Position numbers and translations under genes: made by a program. From contig JAVBMT010000023.1 in assembly GCA_031552195.1 (NCBI GenBank), positions 1 through 64,000 on the forward strand: a stretch of DNA of 64,000 bases. The letters run 5' to 3'. The notes beneath the pieces were generated by a model. The model searched no databases. It was not told the DNA's origin and saw only the letters and a list, made by a program, of their open reading frames with translations. Origin of the DNA: JAVBMP01 sp031552195. GTDB taxonomy: Bacteria > Desulfobacterota > Desulfovibrionia > Desulfovibrionales > Desulfovibrionaceae. This document shows positions 37,191 through 44,342 of this stretch, piece after piece; within the stretch, counting starts at the first letter, position 1, and each line of letters opens with the position of its first letter.

Positions 37191-37991
37191 TCAATTTACC
37201 CGGCCCAACAAACGCAGCATTCCATCCAGAATTGTGTACGGGTGAGGCGGGCATCCTGGGATAAAAAGATTGGGCTGAAAGAAACCGTCCACCCCGTTTC
37301 CGTTCTGCCCGGCCGGATTATCCGGCTCAGCGAACAAACCGCCTGAAATGGCGCAAGCGCCGCAGGCTATCACCAGAGAAGGTTCCGGAATGGCATTGAA
37401 GGCTTTTTGCGCGGCAAGCCGCATATTACGCGGCAAGGTTCCGGTAATGATCATTGCGTCGGCGTGGCGCGGAGAAGCTACAATGTCAATTCCGAACCGA
37501 GCCATATCGAAGACCAGTGTTCCCAACACGTTGATATCAGCCTCACAGGCGTTGCAGCCGGCGGCTGACACCTGCCGCAAACGCAGCGAGCGCCCGAAAA
37601 TACGGCGCAAGTCAGCCGGGAGAGGCTGCACAACGCTTTTTTCTCCAGCCTCCAGTCCGCCATCGACAGGCCTGACGTAAAGCCCTTCACGGCTGCTGGA
37701 AGCCAGGCGCCAGTCCGGCCCGAACTTGATAGCTTTCGCCCGGCACAAAGCGGCGCAGCGCCCGCAAAAAGTACATCGCCCGAGATCAAGGCAAAGATCT
37801 TGCCCGTTTTCCAGGGTCAGAGCCCCGGATGGGCACACGTCCAGGCAGGGCTTCGCGCAATTCGCCGGAGAGCACAGCAGGGCGTCAATCGCCGGGCGTC
37901 CACGATAACGGGGCGACAGTACCGGGTCCTTTACCGGATAGTCTCCGGTGCGATATTTTTGTTTGATGCGTTCCTTGACTATTTTCAGCAT
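37191..37991 (-). CDS. ferredoxin/NuoB-like small subunit fusion (hydrogenase-3 or Ech type)
   Basis: A 266-residue iron-sulfur protein. Residues about 35-100 form a two-cluster ferredoxin with 'CAKPCLDVCPSGAL' and 'CTFCGRCAALCRA'. Residues 140-266 match the NuoB/hydrogenase small-subunit family, with all four cluster cysteines: 'GCNACEADI', 'ACGACAISGG' and 'PGCPPHPYTIL'. Such proteins are electron-transfer subunits of membrane hydrogenases or related complexes, where they pair with a NuoD/large subunit. None is encoded nearby. It follows cbiG by one base and ends a purH-cbiG-this operon. Confidence 0.85.
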   Translation of the reverse strand: MLKIVKERIKQKYRTGDYPVKDPVLSPRYRGRPAIDALLCSPANCAKPCLDVCPSGALTLENGQDLCLDLGRCTFCGRCAALCRAKAIKFGPDWRLASSSREGLYVRPVDGGLEAGEKSVVQPLPADLRRIFGRSLRLRQVSAAGCNACEADINVLGTLVFDMARFGIDIVASPRHADAMIITGTLPRNMRLAAQKAFNAIPEPSLVIACGACAISGGLFAEPDNPAGQNGNGVDGFFQPNLFIPGCPPHPYTILDGMLRLLGRVN

Positions 37992-37992
37992 G

Positions 37993-39075
37993 TCATATTC
38001 CCTCTTCAGCCAACGCCATTGTCATGCCCGCGCCTTTCTGTTTCGCCACAAGCAGAGTTCCGGTTTTTCCGGAAGTCAACGATGAAGCCATCAAAGCCGC
38101 GCTTTCACAAACCCCGGCCAGCCCGAAAACCTCCAAGGCCTTGGCTGAGGGTTCACCGGAAGGAAAAACGGCCAGCTCTTCTTTGGAAAAAAAGTAGAAA
38201 GGCAACCCAAATTCTTCTCTAAGCGCCAAGAAAGCCGCTTCGTCTCTTTTACCTTCAAAGCTGGCCAAACAAGACAACGCATGCACACTGAATCCTTTTT
38301 CCGTCAACACGCGAAAAATAAAAGATTTCAGCTCCGCCGCGTCAATTCCGCGCCTGCACCCTAACCCCAGGCAAAGAGTTTTAGGACGCAAAAACAAAAT
38401 ATCCTCCCGGCTCAAATCCGGCAGGAATCTGCAACTTACCACAACGCCGGGCAGGGTCACTTTTTCCGGTTCATCGCAAAAAATAAAACGTTCACCCTGC
38501 TCCGCGCGCAGTTCCAGTAAATCATTCGGGTCAAACACGCCGACCCGTTCACCACGCAGCAACGCCCCGCTCACTTTTTTCAGGGCCTGAATATTTTCTA
38601 TGAACAGGCCTTTAGACTGGGCTATAAGGTCAAGCGATGGCGCCCCTTCATAATCTGTGGCGCTAGTAATTACAGCTACACCGCCGGTCAGGGCGGCGAC
38701 CTCTTCAGCTAAAGCGTTGCCGCCTCCCAAATGCCCGGAGAGAAGACTGACCGCAAAACGCCCGCCCTGGTCAATGGCCAGCACGGCCGGGTCATCAAGC
38801 TTACTCCGCAGATGCGGGGCGACGCAGCGCGTTGCGATGCCGCAAGCGCAGATAAAAACATGCCTCCGATAGGCTGAGAATGTTTGCCCGATAAGCGCGG
38901 GCAAGCTCTCAAAGCAACGCACCCCTCTTCCCCCTTCGTCCTGTACGGAGCAAAGCCCAGCGTGCAGAAAAAGGTCCGCGGGCAAACGCGCGGCGATCAT
39001 ACGGCCAAGCTCCATTCCGCGCGGCGTAAGAGCGTAAACGGCGGTTGCGCCACGGTTGCCGGAACAGGAGTTCAA
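37993..39075 (-). CDS. cbiG: cobalt-precorrin 5A hydrolase
   Basis: CbiG opens the lactone of cobalt-precorrin-5A and releases acetaldehyde in the anaerobic cobalamin pathway. In 360 residues it has the N-terminal domain, the central 'VSLLSGHLGGGNALAEEVA' with 'ITSATDYEGAPSLD', and the C-terminal domain ('LCLGLGCRRGIDAAEL'). The start is TTG at 39075, overlapping the purH stop as TTGA; a later ATG would drop the first 20 residues. Other steps of the pathway (cbiA, cbiC) lie at 55.9-58.0 kb. Confidence 0.94.
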   Translation of the reverse strand: MNSCSGNRGATAVYALTPRGMELGRMIAARLPADLFLHAGLCSVQDEGGRGVRCFESLPALIGQTFSAYRRHVFICACGIATRCVAPHLRSKLDDPAVLAIDQGGRFAVSLLSGHLGGGNALAEEVAALTGGVAVITSATDYEGAPSLDLIAQSKGLFIENIQALKKVSGALLRGERVGVFDPNDLLELRAEQGERFIFCDEPEKVTLPGVVVSCRFLPDLSREDILFLRPKTLCLGLGCRRGIDAAELKSFIFRVLTEKGFSVHALSCLASFEGKRDEAAFLALREEFGLPFYFFSKEELAVFPSGEPSAKALEVFGLAGVCESAALMASSLTSGKTGTLLVAKQKGAGMTMALAEEGI

Positions 39076-39665
39076 CGCCCGGCCAACCAGCCGCTTATCA
39101 TGGCGTCATAGCCGGAAGTGGCGGTAAACGCCGCCGAGGCCAGGCGGCGGCGCAAAGCGAGCGTAGCGCGCATGGAATTGGTTTCAAGTTCGCTGATTAC
39201 TTCCGGGTAAAATTCAACGCCTGGAACAACCAGTATTGAATGAAAATTTTTAGCTGAAGCGCGAAGCAGGCAGGGGCCGCCTATATCGATTTCCTCTATC
39301 GTCGCCCGTTCATCCAGTTTCTTGGCCAAAGCGCCGGAGAAATTGTAAAGATTCACGCAAACCAGGTCAAAAGACTTGATTCCGCGCTCCGCCAGGGTGG
39401 CGAGATGCTCCGGGTTGTCTTTGTCGGCCAGGATGCCACCGTGAATATGCGGGTGCAAGGTTTTGACCCTTCCGCCCAAAATTTCCGGAAAACCTGTTAC
39501 CTCGCTGACCTGCGACACGGCGAACCCGGCTTCTTTCAGCGCGTTATAGGTTCCGCCGGTTGAAACAAGCTCAACGCCGTTTCGCGCCAGCAAAGACGCC
39601 ATATCCGTAAGGCCGCTTTTATCCGTAACGCTGAGCAGGGCGCGTTTTATTTCAAGTTGCTCCAC
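39072..39665 (-). CDS. purH: IMP cyclohydrolase (PurH N-terminal domain only)
   Basis: This 197-residue protein corresponds to the MGS-like N-terminal domain of PurH that closes FAICAR to IMP. Motifs are 'RALLSVTDKSGL', 'ELVSTGGTYNAL', 'GRVKTLHPHIHGGILA' and 'IDIGGPCLLRASAKN'. The C-terminal AICAR transformylase domain (another 320 residues) is missing, and the following gene is cbiG. The ending is clean, with an overlapping stop and start, so it is a stand-alone enzyme rather than a fresh truncation. Start is GTG at 39665 after AGGAG. Confidence 0.93.
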   Translation of the reverse strand: MEQLEIKRALLSVTDKSGLTDMASLLARNGVELVSTGGTYNALKEAGFAVSQVSEVTGFPEILGGRVKTLHPHIHGGILADKDNPEHLATLAERGIKSFDLVCVNLYNFSGALAKKLDERATIEEIDIGGPCLLRASAKNFHSILVVPGVEFYPEVISELETNSMRATLALRRRLASAAFTATSGYDAMISGWLAGR

Positions 39666-39726
39666 TTTAGAACTCCTGTTTTTTGTAGGTTCAGCATAAG
39701 CCGTGACGGTAAAAAATGGAAGCGTC

Positions 39727-39770
39727 TTGACTTATTTTTGATGCTGCGTTATTTCGTCATATAACGAAAT
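39727..39770 (+). promoter_or_regulatory. promoter and ArsR-type operator
   Basis: TTGACT at 39727-39732 is a good -35 box, with a possible -10 (TATTTC) at 39750-39755. A perfect palindrome, ATTTCGT-N6-ACGAAAT, at 39751-39770 covers the -10 and start region. ArsR/SmtB regulators bind imperfect 12-2-12 palindromes in this position, so this is the likely operator for the gene at 39806 and the P-type ATPase behind it. Confidence 0.7.
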
Positions 39771-39805
39771 GATAAACATGAAACCCGGAACAAAAGGTTG
39801 CCCAC

Positions 39806-40255
39806 ATGCTGGATTTTATAAATATTACCAAAGCCCTTACCGATGAAAACCGGGTGCGCATATTAATGGCCCTGCGCGGGCGTGAGCTTTGCGTATGCCA
39901 GATTACGGCCTTTCTCGACCTTGCGCCTTCCACCACCTCAAAGCATCTTTCCGTCTTGCGCCAGGCCCGCCTTATTGAAAGCCGCAAACACGGCAAGTGG
40001 GTTTATTACACCCTGCCGGAAAACGTTTCCCAACCTTCGTCTTCCACTGCGGCCGGCATGGCGGCGGCGGCCTTGCTCTGGGTTATGGAAAGCCTTGGCG
40101 GGCACCCGGCCATAAATGAAGACGAGGAGCGCATCAGCCATATTTTGGAACAAGGGGAAAAAGCCATTTGCAACTTTGAGCAGGATAACGCGGATGCATA
40201 CCATTCGCCTGAAATCCACTCTCTGGAAGACGAACTTAACGCGAAGGGTTTTTAA
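39806..40255 (+). CDS. ArsR/SmtB-family metal-sensing repressor
   Basis: A 149-residue winged-helix repressor. It has 'ALTDENRVRILMALRG', the metal-binding-loop motif 'ELCVCQITAFL' and the recognition helix 'APSTTSKHLSVLRQARLI', then 'RKHGKWVYYTL'. The C-terminal 60 residues are an extra helical acidic tail. The ELCVC cysteines suggest sensing of a soft or divalent metal, or arsenite. It lies 21 bases upstream of the P-type ATPase and behind a palindromic operator, the normal layout of a metal-efflux operon. Confidence 0.93.
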   Translation: MLDFINITKALTDENRVRILMALRGRELCVCQITAFLDLAPSTTSKHLSVLRQARLIESRKHGKWVYYTLPENVSQPSSSTAAGMAAAALLWVMESLGGHPAINEDEERISHILEQGEKAICNFEQDNADAYHSPEIHSLEDELNAKGF

Positions 40256-40276
40256 CCGGAACTATTGGAGAATTTT

Positions 40277-42265
40277 ATGGACTTCGAATCAGCTTCAGAC
40301 TGCGATTTGTCCCCGGCCGGGCAGGCGAACCCGGAAAAATCCGGTTGCGCATGCTGCAAAAAAGATAACACTCCCATTTTTGATCATGCCGCCACAAATA
40401 ACGGTATAACTCTCGATGCGGAACAGAAGAAAGAACTGGTCTTTCTTTCAGCCAACTTTTTGCTTTTCATCGCCGCCATCGTCTGCGATGAGTTTTTTGC
40501 GGACGTTATCGGGGAATGGGGAATGCGCGTTTTCTTCGCCGTTCCTTATCTGCTCTGCGCCCTGCCTGTTTTTAAAATAGGCGTTAAGCTGCTGGGAAAA
40601 GGAGACTGGGCCAACGAATTCATTTTGATGGGGTTGGCCACCTGCGCGGCGATTGTTCTTGGCCATATGCCGGAAGCGGTAGGCGTCATGCTTTTCTACC
40701 GCATGGGTGAATTCGTGCAGGACCTGGCCACCGCGCGCTCGCGCGGCTCCATAAAGGCCTTGCTGGCAGGCAAGCCTACAACCGCCAATGTGCTGGAAGG
40801 TGATGCCGTAAAGACTGTTCCGGTTGAGGAAGTGGAACCTGGCCGCACTATTATCGTGCGGGCCGGAGAAAAGATTCCGCTTGACGGGCTGGTTTTATCC
40901 GGCCTGTCACAGGTTGACCAGTCGCCGCTAACCGGAGAATCCGTTCCGGTGGCCGCCGCCCCCGGCTTTAAGGCGCTCGCCGGCAGCATCAACATGGGCG
41001 GAGTTCTTACCATAAAAACAACCAACCGCTTTGCGGATACTCATATGGCGCGAATTATGGAACTGGTTGAGAACGCCATTGCCGGAAAATCTCCAACGGA
41101 ACGCTTCATTACAACTTTCTCCCGCTATTATACGCCGCTGGTCATACTGGCCTCAACTCTGGTGGCGACGCTTCCGCCGCTGCTGGGCGGAGCCGACTGG
41201 TCTACCTGGATATACCGCGCCCTGGTGCTGCTGGTAATTTCCTGCCCCTGCGCACTGCTTATCTCTATTCCCCTCGGTTATTTCGGAGGCATAGGGCTGG
41301 CTTCGCGCCACGGCATCCTGGTAAAGGGCGGCAATGTTATGGATGGAATTTTGTCAGTAAAAACCGTTATTTTCGATAAAACCGGAACGCTGACTCACGG
41401 GGTGTTCGACGTAGGGGATGTCAGCCCGGCTCCCGGCATTACGCCAGAACGCCTGTGGAACGCCGCGGGCTCCGCTGAAATTGACAGCAACCACCCTGTT
41501 GCCAGGGCTATCATCCGCCACCTGCCTGATTTCAAACGCCCCTCGGACCTGAATTCGGAAGAAGTGCCGGGAAAAGGCATGCGCGTATCAACAGGCGGGA
41601 AACGTTACCTGGCCGGGAATATAGATTTTTTGCGCGAATGCGGCCTAAATCCGGCGGAAAGCGAACTATCCGGCACGGTAATATATCTGGCTGAAGACAC
41701 AACCTTTTTGGGGCATATTACCGTATCCGACAGGATCAAGGAAGACGCGTCCACGGCTGTAGCCGGCCTGTCCGCAACCGGCTTGACAAGCTATATGCTT
41801 ACAGGCGACAAGGAAAATACGGCCGTCTGGGTGGCCGGAGAGCTGAAGCTTGACGGATATAAAGCCGGGTTGCTGCCCGAAGACAAGGTTGCGGCCATGC
41901 GGGATATTGCCCGGCCGGAAGAGACAGCCTTTGTGGGCGACGGCATAAACGACACCCCAAGCCTGGCGTTGGCCCGCGTGGGGATAGCCATGGGCGGAGT
42001 CGGATCGGAAGCGGCTATTGAAACAGCTGACGCGGTCATTCTGAATGACCGGCCTTCAAGCGTTGTCAGGCTGATTTCCATAGCCCGCCAGGTGCGCGCC
42101 GTGGTCTGGCAGAATATAGTGCTGGCCCTTGGCGTTAAAACAGCCTTCATGGCCCTTGGCGTCGTCGGCCTCAGCGGCCTGTGGGAAGCGGTTTTCGCCG
42201 ATGTGGGCGTTGCGCTTCTTGCCGTGCTTAACTCCGCAAGAGGAACACGCGTCAGCAAAATATAA
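40277..42265 (+). CDS. heavy-metal P-type ATPase, Zn/Cd/Pb class (P1B-2)
   Basis: A 662-residue metal efflux pump. It has the actuator 'DQSPLTGESVPV', the metal-binding CPC in helix 6 ('VISCPCALLISIPLG'), the phosphorylation site 'FDKTGTLTHGV', the 'SNHPVA' HP motif, and 'GDGINDTPSLALA'. The last helices carry a Lys ('LALGVKTAFMAL') and an Asp ('FADVGVALLAVLNS'), the P1B-2 signature for Zn, Cd or Pb. There is no HMA domain; the N terminus has only 'GCACCKKDN'. The ATG at 40277 follows TTGGAG. It is controlled by the ArsR gene in front. Confidence 0.95.
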   Translation: MDFESASDCDLSPAGQANPEKSGCACCKKDNTPIFDHAATNNGITLDAEQKKELVFLSANFLLFIAAIVCDEFFADVIGEWGMRVFFAVPYLLCALPVFKIGVKLLGKGDWANEFILMGLATCAAIVLGHMPEAVGVMLFYRMGEFVQDLATARSRGSIKALLAGKPTTANVLEGDAVKTVPVEEVEPGRTIIVRAGEKIPLDGLVLSGLSQVDQSPLTGESVPVAAAPGFKALAGSINMGGVLTIKTTNRFADTHMARIMELVENAIAGKSPTERFITTFSRYYTPLVILASTLVATLPPLLGGADWSTWIYRALVLLVISCPCALLISIPLGYFGGIGLASRHGILVKGGNVMDGILSVKTVIFDKTGTLTHGVFDVGDVSPAPGITPERLWNAAGSAEIDSNHPVARAIIRHLPDFKRPSDLNSEEVPGKGMRVSTGGKRYLAGNIDFLRECGLNPAESELSGTVIYLAEDTTFLGHITVSDRIKEDASTAVAGLSATGLTSYMLTGDKENTAVWVAGELKLDGYKAGLLPEDKVAAMRDIARPEETAFVGDGINDTPSLALARVGIAMGGVGSEAAIETADAVILNDRPSSVVRLISIARQVRAVVWQNIVLALGVKTAFMALGVVGLSGLWEAVFADVGVALLAVLNSARGTRVSKI

Positions 42266-42429
42266 CTCGTCCGCAAAACGAACATTGCTGTCAGCGGAAA
42301 GTGCGGCCCGTCCCCTTACGCTGGCAGTTTTATTTCAGCGTTACGCCTTCATGAAGATTGCGGCGATTCCGCTTCCGGGCATCGCGCGCGGCAAAAAAAC
42401 GCAAGAACGGACACGCCATGGAGAACAAC

Positions 42430-43866
42430 ATGACGGAAGAACACAGCGCCTCGAATATCAACATATTGATTATAGACGATGAAGACGGCATACGCTTTTC
42501 CCTGCGCGGCATTCTTGAAGACGAGGGCTATACCGTTTTTGAGGCCGCAAGCGGAGAGGCCGGATTGGATATTTTGACCGGAACCGCCATCGACCTGGTT
42601 TTCCTTGACGTATGGCTGCCTGGAATGGACGGCCCGGCGGTGCTTGACCGCATCCGCGCCATATACAACACCCTTCCGGTGCTTATGATTTCCGGGCACG
42701 CCACGGTTGAAACCGCCGTGGCCGCCATTAAAAAAGGCGCGCACGATTTTATTGAAAAACCGCTTTCTCTGGAAAAAGTCCTTATTTCCGTTGACCGGGC
42801 TCTGGAATTTCATACCCTGCGCATGGAAAACCAGGCCCTGCGTTCACGCCTGAAGCTGCGCCAGACCGACGCCCCCATGGGCAACTCCCTGTGCATGGTC
42901 AACCTGCGCGAACAAATGAGCATGGTGGCTCCGCTTGACACCTGGGTGCTCATCACGGGAGAAAACGGAACCGGAAAGGAAATCGCGGCCCGCTTCATCC
43001 ACAGCCACAGCCGCCGCGCCGCCAAGCCGCTGGTGGCGGTGAACTGCGCCGCCATTCCGGAAGAACTTATCGAAAGCGAATTGTTCGGCCATGAAAAAGG
43101 CGCCTTCACCGGGGCCGAAGTCATGAAAACCGGCAAGTTTGAAATGGCTCATCAAGGAACGCTCTTCCTTGATGAAATAGGCGACATGAGCCTTAAAACC
43201 CAGGCCAAAATTTTACGTATCCTGCAGGAACAACGCTTTGAACGCGTGGGCGGAAACCGCACCATTCACGTTGACGTAAGGGTGATAGCCGCCACGAATA
43301 AAAATCTTGAAACCGCCATAGCCCAAGGCACGTTCCGCGAAGACCTCTACTACCGCCTGAGGGTGTTTCCACTGCAAATGCCGCCGTTGCGCGAACGCGA
43401 CGAAGATATTTGGGAGCTTCTGGACTTTTTCACAGCCCAGCTGACCGCCGAGCACGGGCTTACTCCCATGGCCTTCAACCAGGAAGCCCGAGGCATACTG
43501 CTTCGTTATCCCTGGCCGGGCAACGTGCGTGAGCTGCGAAACTTCGTGGAAAGGATGCTTATACTGCACGGCGGGCAAATTGTGACGCCTGAAGCCTTGC
43601 CGCCGGAATTCCAGGCTTTCCGTTTCTCTCCGCTTCCAGCGGACATTAAGGCGGAAAACGGAAAAGAAGCCGTGGAAAAAGATTTTCTTGATGACCTGGA
43701 CAGCAACGATTTCAAAGCCGCCAAAAGCGCTTTTGAAGCCAAATTCCTGAGCGCCAAGCTGCAGGAATATGGGGGCAACGTCAGCCGCCTGGCCGAAGGA
43801 ATAGGCCTGGAGCGCAGTTATTTGCACCGCAAGCTTAAAAGTCTCAATATCAACGTCGCCGAGTAA
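42430..43866 (+). CDS. NtrX-like sigma-54-dependent response regulator
   Basis: A 478-residue regulator: receiver domain with the phosphoacceptor in 'LVFLDVWLPGMDGPAV', then a sigma-54 AAA+ domain ('ITGENGTGKEIAARFIH', the contact loop 'EKGAFTGAEVMKTGKFEMA', 'YPWPGNVRELRNF'). A Fis-type helix-turn-helix completes it ('GGNVSRLAEGIGLERSYLHR'). The 'GENGTGKE' form and the C-terminal 'FKAAKSAFEAKFL' are of the NtrX type. The ATG at 42430 is preferred (TGGAG, six-base spacing); ATG 42418 is possible. No histidine kinase gene is adjacent. Confidence 0.92.
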   Translation: MTEEHSASNINILIIDDEDGIRFSLRGILEDEGYTVFEAASGEAGLDILTGTAIDLVFLDVWLPGMDGPAVLDRIRAIYNTLPVLMISGHATVETAVAAIKKGAHDFIEKPLSLEKVLISVDRALEFHTLRMENQALRSRLKLRQTDAPMGNSLCMVNLREQMSMVAPLDTWVLITGENGTGKEIAARFIHSHSRRAAKPLVAVNCAAIPEELIESELFGHEKGAFTGAEVMKTGKFEMAHQGTLFLDEIGDMSLKTQAKILRILQEQRFERVGGNRTIHVDVRVIAATNKNLETAIAQGTFREDLYYRLRVFPLQMPPLRERDEDIWELLDFFTAQLTAEHGLTPMAFNQEARGILLRYPWPGNVRELRNFVERMLILHGGQIVTPEALPPEFQAFRFSPLPADIKAENGKEAVEKDFLDDLDSNDFKAAKSAFEAKFLSAKLQEYGGNVSRLAEGIGLERSYLHRKLKSLNINVAE

Positions 43867-43971
43867 AATTATTATTTCAGAGCCTGCCGCTCTTGCCTAA
43901 AACCGGCACAACGTGTATTAAATGAATTAGTTAATTTTTTACTTCTATTCATTTATACGGAGGCTGTCGCT

Positions 43972-44286
43972 ATGAAAACGATCCGTAAAACCGCCCTGAC
44001 CAACCTTGTCCGCAAGCATATCGACAAAGGCATTTGCCAGAATTTAAAAATAAATCTTTGAAAACGGCGCCTTGGCTGAAAATTGCCCGGCGCCGTTTTC
44101 CACACCACCCCTGTGCGCGTATTCCACGGCCCGGAAATAGGTGTAAAAAAGGCTTTATACGCAACGCCGGCAACCTTATCGAACTTGGCCCGACCCCCTT
44201 GCCTGACCGGCTGCCCGTGCCTGAAGACGCTGAAGGCGGGGCATATATAAAACTATGGAAGACACGCGCCCGGCCTGCTGTAAAAT
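43972..44286 (+). pseudogene. remnant of a duplicated phosphodiesterase gene
   Basis: This stretch holds only the two ends of a copy of the gene at 44343. 43972-44090 aligns with its first 45 codons (shared 'ALTNLVR-HID-GIC') but has lost about six codons near the start and has a one-base insertion, giving a stop at 44059-44061. Then, after a jump of about 550 codons, 44105-44286 matches the C terminus ('VF-GPEIG-KK', 'PVPEDAEG', 'ARPA'). It keeps a ribosome site (cggagg) but cannot make the enzyme. It is a tandem duplicate with a large internal deletion. Confidence 0.88.
44060..44100 (+). repeat. 12-bp inverted repeat at the deletion scar
   Basis: GAAAACGGCGCC at 44060-44071 is repeated inverted at 44089-44100, with a 17-base loop. 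It coincides with the point where the 5' piece of the broken phosphodiesterase copy meets the 3' piece. It has a short T-run at the end of the right arm and could act as a weak terminator. Confidence 0.6.
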
Positions 44287-44342
44287 AATAACCTCTTGAG
44301 ATTGCATTAAATGAAAACATCAACCACATAAAGGACTCCAAC

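Noticed and set aside
43972..44061. A 29-codon ORF with a good ribosome site
   Set aside because: It is the broken 5' end of the duplicated phosphodiesterase, closed by a frameshift, not an independent small gene.
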